A stretch of DNA of 64,000 nt from the NCBI GenBank assembly GCA_015501585.1, contig JADNRY010000248.1:1-64000 (forward strand), in the 5' to 3' direction. Position numbers and translations under genes: made by a program. Below the pieces are notes generated by a model, which saw only the letters and a program-made list of their open reading frames with translations, was not told where the DNA came from and searched no databases. The first letter of the stretch is position 1. Each line of letters opens with the position of its first letter. This DNA comes from Rhodocollybia butyracea. Taxonomy: Eukaryota; Basidiomycota; Agaricomycetes; Agaricales; Omphalotaceae. This document shows positions 13,401-24,249 of this stretch, one piece after another.

Positions 13401-13492
13401 TTAAAATGCCCCTACACTCTTACTGTACAGTAGCTTACTGGGTTTATTATCATAATCTCCACAACAGATACTGGGGGTATTTAAATAATGCT
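10424..13492. repeat. 3.07-kb giant inverted repeat (fold-back element)
   Basis: The left arm, 10424-11831, is repeated as its reverse complement at 12082-13492, leaving a 250-nt unique centre. The arms differ by only a few indels, for example one extra T near 13207. The ends read AGCATTATTTAAATACCCC and its complement, including the palindrome ATTTAAAT. The central ORF, minus 11838-12089, has no recognisable family. The element lies inside sequence otherwise related to 22660-22960 (CCGAATTTGATYCCC to the left, TTTAGCTTA to the right), so it looks like an insertion. It could be a fold-back transposon or two tail-to-tail copies of one repeat. Confidence 0.85.
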
Positions 13493-13778
13493 ACTGAAGC
13501 GGCTGCAGAGTTGCCAAATTACTGTATGCTCCAGCACAGTTATTGTGAACAGACAAGGTGTGGGCATTATGGTCCCTGTTTTACGGTTTTGTTTAGCTTA
13601 CGAAACTTAAAGTCGCGGAGTCAGACTCAAAAAATATTGAACAACTAGTCTGCAGTGTCCAGGAACAAGTACTGTACTGAGCCAAAAAAAAAAACTTAGA
13701 AAATGTATAGCTAATATCAGTGATGATCACAGGTAAGAAAACCGTGTAATGGTATCTAGAACACATTAGCCCAATGAA

Positions 13779-14190
13779 CTACAAGTATTCAGTGGCTAAA
13801 CGATCGTTGTTTGCAGAAAGATATGCCACATCTTTGTTGAATTTGAGCTTTGGACGCCACTTGTTATTGGTATAGATTGTCCCAGATGGTGTTGAGGATG
13901 GGATATGTTCCAGGCGGGTTTGAAACCACTGTTCTGCATCCCTTGACCAATACCCACAGTTCAAACCACAAACCTTCCAAGCTGCTGGTCTTAGCCACCA
14001 GGATCGAAACGATGTTTGCATTGCTCCATCTTTTGCTTTGATACCTAAGAAGAAAAAGAGTTAGCTTAACTTCCAAATTAAACAATAAAACATACCAGTC
14101 AACACCTCATATAGATAACAACTTTCCGAGCCAGACAATGATGAGGCGAGAGGGATAATGAGAATGAGAAAGAGAGAATAGCCGCGTGCC
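13779..14190 (-). pseudogene. C-terminal exons of agaricomycete repeated family (copy 1)
   Basis: On the minus strand an exon ending YEVLTG joins, over an intron of about 50 nt, to an exon reading IKAKDGAMQTSFRSWW and later LNCGYWSRDAEQWFQTRLE. This is the C-terminus of a large multi-copy family of unknown function common in agaricomycete genomes. A near-identical second copy lies at 22921-23282. Here only the C-terminal part is present. The 3' flank shares sequence with the other copy until the giant palindrome interrupts it. Copy 1 keeps CGA at 14004-14006 where copy 2 has TGA. Confidence 0.65.
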
Positions 14191-14405
14191 TACAAACTGG
14201 CATTTCAGATCATGACATGAAAGGACAAACGAGGCAGTAAAACGGCCAAAGCTGTAGTTATTGCTCTTCAAGAAAACTCTATAATACATCATCTAGTACA
14301 TTAGTTTCCAATACATCAGTTTCCAGTTCTAAGTATAATGAGTTCTACACTGAAAACAAAACAATAAATTTTTACTTTGAAGAATAAAATCAAATACCTG
14401 CACAC

Positions 14406-15036
14406 CTAGCGAGCTCGAGCTATTACTTGTAAAATAGTAGGCCGAACTTTGTTAGAGTATGTCCACGCTGGAGGGCCTGAGAAGAAGAACTTCTCGACGT
14501 GGGTAGTACCACCTGGCCAGTCAAACTCAATGTCGGACAAAAGTAAGCAGAACAAGCTCGAAAAAAAATACTTACAGCTACAACAGTGACGCGGTTGACA
14601 ATTGCAAAGTTCCTCCAACACCATATGGATAAGTGATTCTTTTTGCACGAGTTAGTAATTATCAAAAGACGATTAAAGCATACTTGCCTACTCTCATTGC
14701 ATTCAGTGTCCAAAATGCCTCAAGCCAGATCCTGGCGGCATTGGGACATTTACGGTTCCATTCTCGTCTTCGATGACACATATTATTCATTTGACCGACT
14801 TTAAAAATCCCATTTCCCTCGTAAAACACATAAATCCACCCATCACGGCTCACTTTTGTGAATAGATGCTTCATCAGCTTGCGCCAAGCTTTCAGCCGCT
14901 TGAAATACGGACGACGGCCATCAAAGATGGCCCTCCAAGGACGTGTACGGACCATAGTTGTGACTGCAGAGCACAGAGTAGCACGAGTCGATTTGTTTGT
15001 GCTTGTCAATATCATTAGCCGCCCATGTTCTTCCAC
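14406..15036 (-). CDS. T5orf172 / GIY-YIG-like protein
   Basis: The first exon, about 15036-14692, contains GWIYVFYEGNGIFKVGQ, then HRRREWNRKCPN and ARIWLEAFWTLNAMR. This matches the T5orf172/Mug113 branch of the GIY-YIG superfamily (start Y-x-F, then KVG, then a basic helix). A second exon (ESLIHMVLEELC, then a Cys cluster) and a third (HVEKFFFSGPP to a stop at 14406) follow after short introns. The first junction does not fit a clean GT-AG frame, so the exact splice sites, or the gene's integrity, are uncertain. Such proteins are small basidiomycete nuclease-like paralogs; activity is unproven. Confidence 0.6.
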
Positions 15037-15039
15037 CCA

Positions 15040-15967
15040 TCATTCTTCTCTACTCCCATTACGCACCACAACGCCATTTGATCAACCAGTCATACATCAA
15101 CGCGCTGGAGAGGGATATAGCAATAGGAGTGGTTTTGGGCCTATGCTGCGTGTTCTATTCTTTTTCATTGACATATAGCTGAAGCTTACGTTCCAGAAGG
15201 TCCTCTAATGCGATGGTACCAAGTGGACTGATGGCTGGATCTTGCCCTCGGTAGCTCCATATCTTTCGCCTTCAGTCACCCCCTCAAAAGCGCAGTCCAC
15301 AAAACCATTCCTTCTAAAGATCCATCTGTGGCACTTTCGGTCGCGTCGCCCACCGTCCTTCCAAAGCACAGTCCATTGCGCCATCTACGACTCCTTCTAT
15401 TACACCTTCCATCGCCCACATCAAACACCATCATACCTTCCATTCCTTGTTGCGTAAAGATCGGTTTGTGCCAGTTAAAGTTGTACTATCTGCAGCTTCT
15501 TCTTTTAACCATACAATGCCTGTGCATCGCTTCATCGTCTCCCTGAAAACAACCCTCAGCCTCTTCTGGACCTGAATCCATAGCCCCATCCCCAACCACG
15601 AAGGGTCCGAAAACAGGGAGAACCTTCTGGCGGTCATCTTCGGATCTTCCTGGTCTGTTCGGCAACACCTCCAATGATATCGCCGAATGCTCTCGGCATT
15701 CTCTTCCTCAATCCCAATCTCCCGCTCCCACACCTGCACCCCAGCCTCTCGTCTTCATACACCGAGTACAATCTCCACTGCCCACGATTTCTCAGATATT
15801 CCGAAAAGGGACAGAATCCAAATACGATGACTTTTTGGGCCGAAGCTGATACAAGGGAGAAGCAGGGGAAGAAGAAAGAGGAATGATGAATGAGACTCTC
15901 AGAGCTATCAGGTGGGAACAAAGCCGCCATGATGTCCAGTTTGTTCCAGGGCGAAGCACTGTGGAGC
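15040..15967. other. weak minus-strand coding signal up to the MITE
   Basis: Minus-strand ORFs at 15634-15930 and 15431-15739 overlap in different frames. They could be remnants of a gene that continues at 16317-16565, on the far side of the MITE. I recognise no domain. Confidence 0.3.
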
Positions 15968-15970
15968 GTA

Positions 15971-16313
15971 CATCAGGAAAAGCCGTTTTTGCCTAGGTGA
16001 CCTATGAATCCTATGGCATCCTAGGAATTTGGGCTCGTCCCTTGCCAGTCAAGGCTCTTGAAGATTCCCTAGGGTATCCTAGGCAAACCTAGGGCAAGCC
16101 TAGGTTTGCCCAGGTTTGCCCAGGTGTTCCCCAGGTGTTCCCCAGGAGCACCTGGGCAAACCTGGGCAGACCTAGGCTTGCCTGGGGAATCCTCAAGAGC
16201 CTTGACTGGCAAGGGACGAGCCCAAATTCCTAGGATGCCATAGGATTCATAGGTCACCTAGTTTGCTTTAGGCCACTCTGGGGTCACCTAGGCAAAAATG
16301 GCTTTTCCTGATG
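15971..16313. mobile_element. MITE with TA target duplication
   Basis: The terminal inverted repeats start CATCAGGAAAAGCC and end GGCTTTTCCTGATG, with TA dinucleotides just outside (15969-15970 and 16314-16315). Almost the whole element folds back, including a long internal arm around CCTATGAATCCTATGG. The centre, near 16080-16190, is an array of CCTAGG and CCCAGGTGTTC words. There is no ORF. A TA TSD and this size point to a Tc1/mariner-type nonautonomous element. Confidence 0.75.
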
Positions 16314-16316
16314 TAC

Positions 16317-17170
16317 CATGGGAGCGGAGCCTGGGTTTAGACATTGGAATAGAACAGGCTCCGACTCCCTTGTGTTGGAAGGTAAGAATGATTTGGGGGA
16401 TGTAGTGAATGGCGGTGAGGAGGATGATACACCGAGGAAAGTGGCCCATTGAGACAGGGAGGCATGCCACGAATAACCCGTCATAAAAGATACTATCATT
16501 CTGGAAACGTGTAAACCAGCGAGCAAAAGAAGCCAAATGTAGAAGTATACGTACGAATGGACCACCGTAATAAAAGGGCGTATTTGAGATGAGGCGAATA
16601 ATAAATCATGTAAAGGACCATTCTATGAGGATGGGATAAGCCAGCGTAGCTTCACCGTCAGATTGCTCCTCGATATCCTTACTCTTGCGCTTAGGAATCC
16701 ACCGTCATCAACAGCCGCACTGTGCTGATGACCAGACGAAATTTTTTGCCATCAGGCTCTTCGATGTAGCCTACCCAACTCATTGTGTTAGAAATTGGAA
16801 GAAAAAGCGACAGTCAAATTACGCACAAGGATAGTCGACAATGTCAAACGCAACCCCCGTTTCCAGTATACGCTTGACTGTTGATCCACTCCCAAGCTGA
16901 CCTTTTTCACCGCTGCCAAAATCAATGCCTAACAGACTTTTCATTCGAGTATCCACGCCAGGAGAAGACAGATACTAGTTACATATCTACTAATCTACTA
17001 TTGGTTGTATGTAGTCAGTCGACATTGAAGCGCTATAATAACCTTGATTAATGCACAAGGTCAATAAAATGCAATATGTACTGGCCGGTTTCAGAGCTTT
17101 GAGGAGCTTTTTTCTTCATTTGAAACATCGGCTCTGAAAGAAGACTGGATTGGAGTCAGAACAGCACCGT
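16317..17170. other. short minus-strand exons possible, unrecognised
   Basis: A minus-strand ORF at 16284-16565 has a hydrophobic N-terminus. At about 16970-16690 the minus strand can be read as LLGIDFGSGEKGQLGSGS, an intron, then YIEEPDGKKF and a stop. Neither could be tied to a family. Confidence 0.3.
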
Positions 17171-17179
17171 GACAAAGGG

Positions 17180-19740
17180 TCTTGCGGTAAGACATAAGCA
17201 GACTAGAAAGGCTTGCTGAGATAAGGTCGAGAAAAAAAATTGATACCACCTACTTTTATTCTTAACTCACGCAAAGGTTGAGGTGTGGGAGGTGCTCGGA
17301 TTTGCGTGACGATGGGCCTGTTGAGACCACAAACCACAATCCTGTCCCCTTCATGCAGAATACCATTCGACAGGACGACATTGGTAGTAGTACCGAGACC
17401 TTTGATAACCTTGACTTCAAGTACAGTTACTCCAGCTCCGACCAGTGCATCAGCTGGTCGCTCATCCTCTGCTGTGTGAGGTTCACAAGAAGCATAATCA
17501 TATCGGGGACTACAGATCCAGGCAAAGCTCTTGTTATCATAGTAAAGAACTGCGTTAAGATCTCCTTTGGCAAATTCTATGATGATTTTGGAAGTACGCT
17601 CTTCAAACTCAAGTTGGACAGCTCTTGTCTGTTTCACGAGAGACTCCTGGAAAGCGCCATCCGGTGTAGCCTGCCATCCATACAAGCGATCAATCTAGCG
17701 AAATTAAATAAGTTGGCTGGCTTGAATGGAAGACAACAACCCGAACCTTGTTTAAAGCAACAATGAATGGCGTCTTGTGATCACGAAGAAGTTGTAATGA
17801 TTCGTTAGTTTGAGCTTCAAGGCGATGCTTTAGGGATATCAGTCAAAGATCCGACCCTAAGTGGAAAGGATTTACAAACCATGATATCAACCACGAAAAT
17901 AGCAATATTACAGAGCAAACTACCCCGAGACTGCAGATTTGTGAAAGATTCATGACCAGGGGTATCAATAACAAGTAGACCCGGGATCTTGTATTCTTGT
18001 TTGCCATGCTAAGCGCGAAATTAACATCATGATTATCCCTTCTAGACAAATCTCTGGTCTGACCCTGTTCATAACCGCAGTCTTTGTCTTGATTGCATCA
18101 AGAGGGAAGTAAGTTGCACCAATTTTTTGAGTGATACCACCAGCTTCACCTTCCTGGACGTTAGTTTGCCGAATCTGCACGAAGGGAACGATTCACTTAA
18201 AGGATGTAAATGTTTGATGCTCCACTTACTTTGTCGAGGAGCTTTGTCTTTCCGGTATCGACATGTTCCAGGATACAGATAGGACTTCATAGGTTGTCTT
18301 TACTCCTAGCAGCCAAAGCAGCTTTGTGAGCCTTGACACGCCGAGCGGCCACCTCTGCTTTCTTCTGAGCTGCTAGCTTCTGGGTTGCAGTAAGCTCATC
18401 TTTGGATTCTGATTCTGAATCCTCGTCAGAGTTCTTTTGGTGAACAGACTGGTTTGACCGGAGGTTTGGCAACAGGTTTTGGGATGGCCAGTTTCAAAGC
18501 AGGTTGTGTAGCTATATGTATATCAGTGAAGAAATATGACATATAATATACAAAAAGCGACGTACATTTGCTTGCTGCTGCATCAGATCCAAGAAATCCT
18601 TTGATTCCTTCTGGTGTTGGTTTGATTTCGTCGTCACTGCTGGCATCCCAATTGTTATCTTTCACTGTTACATCTACTGATGCATTCGTCGCCGTTTCTG
18701 CTTTATCATCTTTTATGACCGAGGGCTCGACCGTGAAGGAGCAGGGGACGCCCTGTTTGCAGCAGGACCCTTCTTCCTTCTATTTCCGTACAGAACTTTC
18801 TTTGTTGATGGACCAGAGGCGTATTGCTGCAAACCTTCAATCTGGACTCCTGATGCCAGAAGGGCTTGTTTTCTTATTTTGGCTGCGGCCTTTTCCTCCC
18901 CCTGTTTTTTTGGTTAAAAAAGACAACCCTCCTTCTTCGCAAGTTCACGTTTGGCCTATATCAAATAGACATCAGTCAAAGGATCGGGACTGCCAGCAAC
19001 TTACTTTCTCCTTTTCCTTCTTCCTTTGTTTCTCCTCTTCCTTGCACTTTGCCTCCTCCTCTTTCATACATTTTCATTCCTCCTCAGCTCGCCCAGTCTC
19101 TTCTTCGAGCCGTTTTTTCTCTTCCATCATTGCCTTCAGAGCACTTATACCAGCTTTCGTTTTGGCTACAGCAGGAACAGGAGGTTTGTCATCTTTTTTG
19201 GTTTTCTTGTTGTTGTCCTTCTTCTTAGACGCAGTAGTCTCCTCTGGTTCTCCGTTGTTTTCGTCTGCTTTGGAAGGTATGATATCTGGGACAGGTTTCG
19301 GGGGCTCTTCTGCGGCCGATATGATGGTTTCAGCAGTGTTGGTCTTTTTTGCGACTGCCTGAGTGGTCGGGCCTGTATATGTAATATAATCAGAACAGCA
19401 TGGTCAAGTAAAATTGCTGAGAGCAACCTTCTCTCATTCCTTCTTCTCCTTTGATAATATTTTGCCCTTGCCTGTATTGTCATCTACATCCAACCTATCT
19501 TCGTCTACTTCAGGGTCATTGTTAGACGTTATCACCGGTTCTGATGATTTTAGTTGATTGAACAATGAAATATCACCATGTACTAATAGACCTACCAGGT
19601 TTGTTATTGTCATTTTCCTGTCACTTTCCCTTTTTGCCTTTTGCTTTCTACTCCTTCTTTCCCTTATCATTTGAAGGTGCCCAATCGTTCAAAGTCATCC
19701 GCTGTAACTGTGACAGGCTGTTTGGACGCCGCAGCATATT
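17180..19740 (-). pseudogene. decayed eIF5B (IF2-type translation initiation GTPase) copy
   Basis: On the minus strand the eIF5B order is clear. An acidic/lysine-rich N-terminus includes VTVTADDFER and ISALKAMMEEKKRLEEE. The GTPase domain follows: HVDTGKTKLLDK (G1), [19 protein letters not shown] (switch I), DTPGHESF (G3), and ALNK with an intron before IDR. The chain then runs YGWQATPDGAFQ, TVLEVKVIKGLGTT, LSNGILHEGD and LRELRIK, and stops after SAYV, so domains III-IV are missing. Damage: a TGA just before G1 (18287-18289), Gly to Glu at the first residue of G1, a TGA at 19074-19076, and a compensated frameshift (about 17420-17510) giving a nonsense stretch. Introns are kept, so it arose by DNA duplication. 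The functional gene must be elsewhere. Confidence 0.85.
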
Positions 19741-19869
19741 CGTTGTAACCGCTCAGTCTGTGTACTATTTCAAGAACCATAGATCTAGACATTGCTATAA
19801 CATTGCATGATGTAAATAACAGTCTTCATCTGCAACAGTATTCACTCACGATTCACACTGAGGGGCTAG

Positions 19870-20262
19870 AAAATTTGAGACTTCAGTTGTGCGCTTCGGC
19901 ACAAAGTACGACCGAGCAATGGTTCCCGTTCTCTTAGAAATACAATAAGCATAGATCAGTACCTCAGAAGGTACATGACAAGGGCTGGCCACACCTGAGC
20001 GTATGATGAGAATAATACAAGTGGTCAAGTATACATCCAAAGCTGTTAAAAAGATGTGATACTGGCTGAACTGTCCATTGGCAGAGCTGAAGAAGGCAGG
20101 CCCTTCTGCGGATGGTACCAGTGACGTGTGTGGCAGAAGAAAGTTGTTCAAAAGACCTGAGTCTTACTCGAGTCTAATGAGAGTTTCAGGAGCAGATGGA
20201 GCGCTCCTGGTTGAGTTTACGGCTCTTTGCGGACCGGAAATTTGATCATGTGCGTGGTTACC
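19870..20262. repeat. dispersed repeat, copy 2
   Basis: Partner of 9795-10215 (same blocks, same order). It lies directly upstream of the eIF5B pseudogene's start. Confidence 0.65.
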
Positions 20263-20264
20263 CT

Positions 20265-21420
20265 GTGATTCTGTACGAGTCCGACGTACGTGTTTCTGAA
20301 CAGTGAACGTTTGAACTGCCGCAAGTTATGCACAGAGTGAGACTCCTTGCATACTTTGTCTCCCTTCAAGCTCTACTTATTTCAATCTCAAACCGCAAGT
20401 TATCAAAAATCTACCTTAGCAATAAGTATCCAATCTCGACTTCCACGTAGACAAATCGTCAGTATGATTGAGATGTTCTATGAGATAATTGCTGATAGCA
20501 GAACTCCGGAAGCCTGTAGGACCAAAACAGATTTTTCAAATCCCAAATCGCAAAAGATCTTGCTGAAATCACTACGAGATTGCTTCTCCCGCTGGCTTCC
20601 TTCCTATCAATCCTTTCTTTAAAAATATTGTGCCGTTCCAGATGAAATAAATGTCACAGAGTTACAGTATATTCCATTAACAGCGCGAATTTTTGTGGTA
20701 CATCTGATACATAAGAGGTGTCCCCGCCTTCTTGTGGATATTGTCCCCCAGGATGCTTCCAGAACTGTGTGTACATATGTCTCTATCTTGGTAACTTTTC
20801 TTACCAGATATTCTTTTGCAGTCCAGCCACCTCTGAAGATACTGTCTTTGACTGCTTGAGTCCAAGAGAGCTCATCTCTTACTCACAGACATCAAAGACA
20901 TCTCGAGCGGCCGTAACACACTATTTCCTCCACGCATTTTCCATTTACACCCTCCTTGAGCCCTAATTTTCTCTAACCGAAATCTCACAGTTTTGGATTA
21001 TTCAGGCTCTCACTGGCCTGCTTATTTCAGGCTCATCAGCTCTCCAGTTTTTTATATGACACTCTTGAAGTGACTCACGTTCTAGTAGTTCTGACGTCGA
21101 TGTCTACGTCGAACACAGGTACAGCTCTGTCGTAGGCAAATTCCTCCTTTGGTGTAATTTTGCATACATCCATCGTCCTACCCAGCACTCAGACTTTGAT
21201 GTGGCCGTAAACCAAGGAAAAAGACAGATGCATGACTACCCTCGCCATGATTATTCGAACGGTCGGGGATTCATTAGTGTTTATGATTTTTTCTAAAGGA
21301 GAGATAAAAATCCAATTGATCATGGCTCGTAATTCCCCGTTGGATATAATCCTCAATTTTCATTCCAGTACATCCTTTCCTTGTAAAGACCAGACAAAGC
21401 TGACATCTGTTACTTAGCAA
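20265..21420. other. no recognisable gene
   Basis: A 91-codon plus-strand ORF at 20347-20622 and an 82-codon one at 20718-20966 have no family features. The last 150 nt are the likely promoter of the next gene. Confidence 0.5.
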
Positions 21421-21425
21421 TTGTC

Positions 21426-22233
21426 ATGAATCTTATTTCCCATTCTCATGCTTATTGCCTATATCCTCGAGCGCTTCAAGATAAGGTTTCCCTCATCTGT
21501 TGCTCAGACAATCGGCCAGACCGTGACGATGCGTGCTCAAAGTATGTGGATCGTGGGTACTACATGATCAACGGAGACGGAAGAGCTTGGAGAAGTCGAA
21601 CAGGGCTCCCATCTCCGACGCGCCCATCCGACGCACCGCAATTCAATCACGCCAAGGTGTTTGACTATTTCTACATATCGAAGGATAGACACCTCGAGGA
21701 CAGATTAGTCTGGAAAATATTACTAGATCCAATTACCGAACCAGAGAATGCCCAACTCGAGCTTCCTTGGATTTTTGCATCTGGGTATCCAATCATGCCT
21801 CCCCTCCTTGTTTACGAATGTTTAACGAGCCGTCCGGTTATTGAAACCAACTCCTGGAGCCTGGAAGCTGAAGAACCAATGGACTCTGACTTGCAGACGC
21901 TTTTGGGGTTAGATGACTTTTCTATTCCAACTCGCTATAAAGTGACTTATACCATCTACCAACAACCAACATTGCGCCACACTTACTGCTTATCACAAAG
22001 AGTTATCGATAACTTTGTCCACACAATCGAGGCAATCTTATTCAGAGATATCTTTGTAGATGAGAGAAAGGCTTTCCTTCGTGACGAAGGCCAGCAACAC
22101 AATGACTTCTTGGAACATGTGTATGTTTCCCAAAGTTGTCTTTCCATTAAGTTGCTGATGTTTCAACAGCGTTGACATGGACATTCGGCAAATGATCAAG
22201 ATATACTACTACTTTGTGTCTCGAGAAGATTGA
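21426..22233 (+). CDS. hypothetical protein, one intron
   Basis: I do not recognise the family. Exon 1 runs 21426-22120. A 49-nt intron (22121-22169, GTATGT to CAACAG) is followed by exon 2 to TGA at 22231-22233, giving about 252 residues. Splicing turns the exon-1 end FLEHV into FLEHVVDMDIRQMIK, a natural continuation. The protein is soluble-looking and rich in aromatic and acidic residues, with no signal peptide or membrane segment. The frame is open and the intron canonical, so it is probably a real gene. Start chosen as the first ATG of the open frame. Confidence 0.65.
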
Positions 22234-22239
22234 TGGGAG

Positions 22240-22920
22240 ATTGATGGAAGGAGAATGTGAGGAGAATACGAGGAGACTGATACTAGACTGATGTGACTCT
22301 GTGAGGGTGGAGATAGTGCTCTCTGCCCATATTACTCAACGTAAATGGCAGCTGTGTACATCATCACTCAATTCAGACAATACTCTAGTTGTTTTACTGA
22401 TATCTAGCACTACTTCTATATAACTAGCAGGTTTTCGAACGCAGACCGCAGAGATCTGCTGGCTCGGGATGCCCGGGAGGAGACAGGCAGCAAGGATGTG
22501 CCGTGTCTCATGAATGCCAGCAGACATATACGGTTCTAATTGCAACTTATCTATGCTTAAATTATGTCTAATGTTACTTTAAGGGAGCAAGGTGCGCACG
22601 CGGGATGGTCACCCGACCCTCATATTTACATGAGTACACCAAAGTCATTTCCCATCCCCTTACTCCGAATTTGATTCCCGGCGTCGCCGAAATGCCTTAT
22701 CCCTTGGACGCACTTGTCGTCGGCAGATTGTTTAGCTTAGTAAACTTGGAGCCGTGGTCATGAGTTCCTCCGCTCGAAAATGTTAAGTAGCTCTGTATTT
22801 GATAGATCTACAATGTCCACGAACAAGTACAGTATTGTTGAACCAAAAAAAGCTAGAAAATACATAACCAATGACCGATGATAGCAAGATAGCATAACTA
22901 AGAGAACGGTGTGATGATGT
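22240..22920. other. 3' flank shared with the palindrome-bearing copy
   Basis: From about 22650 onward the sequence matches, with divergence, the left flank of the giant palindrome and then 13560-13790. It is the downstream region of the repeated family's C-terminal exons. No ORF of note. Confidence 0.5.
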
Positions 22921-23282
22921 CTAGACCACATTAGGGTGAATTGACTTCAAGTATTCTGCGGCTAAACGATTGTTATTCACAGAAAGATATGCTGCATCTT
23001 TGTTAAATTTGAGCTTTGGACGCCACTCATTATTTGTATAAATCGTCCCAGATTGCGTTGAGGATAGAATATGTTCCAGGCGGGTTTGAAACCATTGTTC
23101 TGCATCCCTTGACCAATATCCACAGTTCAAACCACAAACCTTCCAAGCTGCTGGTCTTGGCCACCAGGATCAAAACGATGTTTGCATTGCTCCATCTTTT
23201 GATTTAATACCTAAGAAGAATAAAGTTAGCTTGGACTACAAATCAAACAATACGACATACCAGTCATCACCTCATACGTGCC
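22921..23282 (-). pseudogene. 3' end of the split gene (copy 2)
   Basis: Read on the minus strand from 23282: GGCAC completes ...VCGT, then YEVMTG, a canonical 50-nt intron (GTATGT to TTCTTAG), then IKSKDGAMQTSF, a stop (TGA at 23170-23172), SWWPRPAAWKVCG and WFQTRLEHI. This is the exact continuation of the reading frame that ends at 35903 on the plus strand, 12.6 kb away. The separating event is the LTR insertion plus inversion. Compared with copy 1 (13779-14190), CGA has become TGA. Confidence 0.8.
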
Positions 23283-23535
23283 TATAACGCGCCCTATGGG
23301 CAAAGTCCTTAAGAACACCGGTGAACACAACAAATAGGATACTATTGTGTGTACGACAGTGTAAAAGACTAACTAGACTCTTAAGTAATCGTACGATACT
23401 TATAGTAACGGATTTATTATATAATTAATAATAAATAGAATGATAAGATAGACCGTTTGGTCTATCGGCGGCGTCTAGGATGACCGTATCGCCGGATACG
23501 GTCAGTGGTGATTATGGAGAGGCGGAGGCGTTACA
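23283..23535 (-). mobile_element. solo LTR of the gag-only element family
   Basis: This 253-bp LTR, on the minus strand, starts TGTAACGCC and ends GCGCGTTATA; it is nearly identical to the LTRs at 35904-36156 and 38996-39249. Its own flanks do not match each other (GTGCC left, AACAG right). GTGCC is, however, the complement of the GGCAC flanking 35904. It contains a hairpin with stem TGACCGTATC/GATACGGTCA and another with GATAGACC/GGTCTATC. Confidence 0.9.
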
Positions 23536-23742
23536 AACAGTCAGGTTGTTATGACTTGATCAATAGTCTCGTCCAAACCTTCACAGTACGTAACTCGGCA
23601 GAAAAATGATAAGAGAAATTAATGAGATTATAGAGCAAGCCTTTCCGTTTGTTGAAACCGCTAGGCAAAAAATATATACTCAAACAACTAGGCTCAAGTA
23701 CAGTTAGTAACTAGTTTGTAATACAAAACTCACAGAAGTTAT

Positions 23743-24142
23743 TATTTGGAGATAGCTCGACAAATAATAATAAGATTACCCTCGGAGATGGCTCGACAAG
23801 CAGTAATATGAATCAGAACTAATACTCGGAGTTGGCTCGACAAGTAGTAGTGAGTGTGGTGTCTAATACTCGGAGATAGCTCAACAAGTAGTAGTGAGTG
23901 TGATGTCTAATACTCGGAGATAGCTCAACAAGTAATAGTGAGTGTAATGTCTAATACTTGGAGATAGCTCAACAAGTAATAGGAAGTTGCAACTCGGAGA
24001 TAGCTCAACAAGTGGCAATTAAAGAAGTATTCACTAGGAGATAGCTCAACAGGTGAATGTTAGTGGATACAACTCGGAGTTAGCTCAACAAGATGTATAA
24101 ATGTGTATTGTAGCTTGGAGATAGCTCAACAAGATACAATGA
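23743..24142. repeat. array of ten hairpins with a shared apical sequence
   Basis: The core GGAGATAGCTCRACAAG (small variants GGAGATGG, GGAGTTAG) occurs ten times at 30-45 nt spacing. Each core is embraced by its own complementary arms. Examples of left/right arms: TTATTATTT/AAATAATAA, CTAATACT/AGTAGTAG, TTGCAACT/AGTGGCAA, ATTCAC/GTGAAT, ATACAACT/AGATGTAT, ATTGTAGCTT/AAGATACAAT. Arm sequence changes from unit to unit but pairing is kept, usually with one mismatch three to five pairs from the loop. There is no ORF. The array lies next to the solo LTR and may be an LTR-element interior. Confidence 0.85.
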
Positions 24143-24249
24143 GTTGGTCTGGTGATTCACACAAGTGATAACAGCAAACAAGTGGGGGTTTGGATTTAAG
24201 AAAAATAATACGTCTAACGTACATTGGTAAATCTAGACTACTTATATAC

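Noticed and set aside
10424..13492. Pair of LTRs in inverted orientation
   Set aside because: Arms are 1.4 kb, do not start TG or end CA, and the 250-nt centre holds no retroelement protein.
18568..19362. Plus-strand 264-codon ORF rich in Ser and Phe
   Set aside because: It is antisense to the lysine/glutamate-rich N-terminal region of the eIF5B pseudogene.
23283..23535. Simple solo LTR made by recombination within one element
   Set aside because: Its two flanks (GTGCC and AACAG) do not match; the matching flank is at 35899-35903 in inverted orientation.
23743..24142. CRISPR array
   Set aside because: Spacing is regular, but the genome is eukaryotic and the spacers are the complementary arms of each hairpin, not unrelated spacers.
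23743..24142. Tandem tRNA D-arm fragments (AGCTCAAC resembles TAGCTCAG)
   Set aside because: No B box, acceptor or T-arm nearby, and the flanking stems vary freely.
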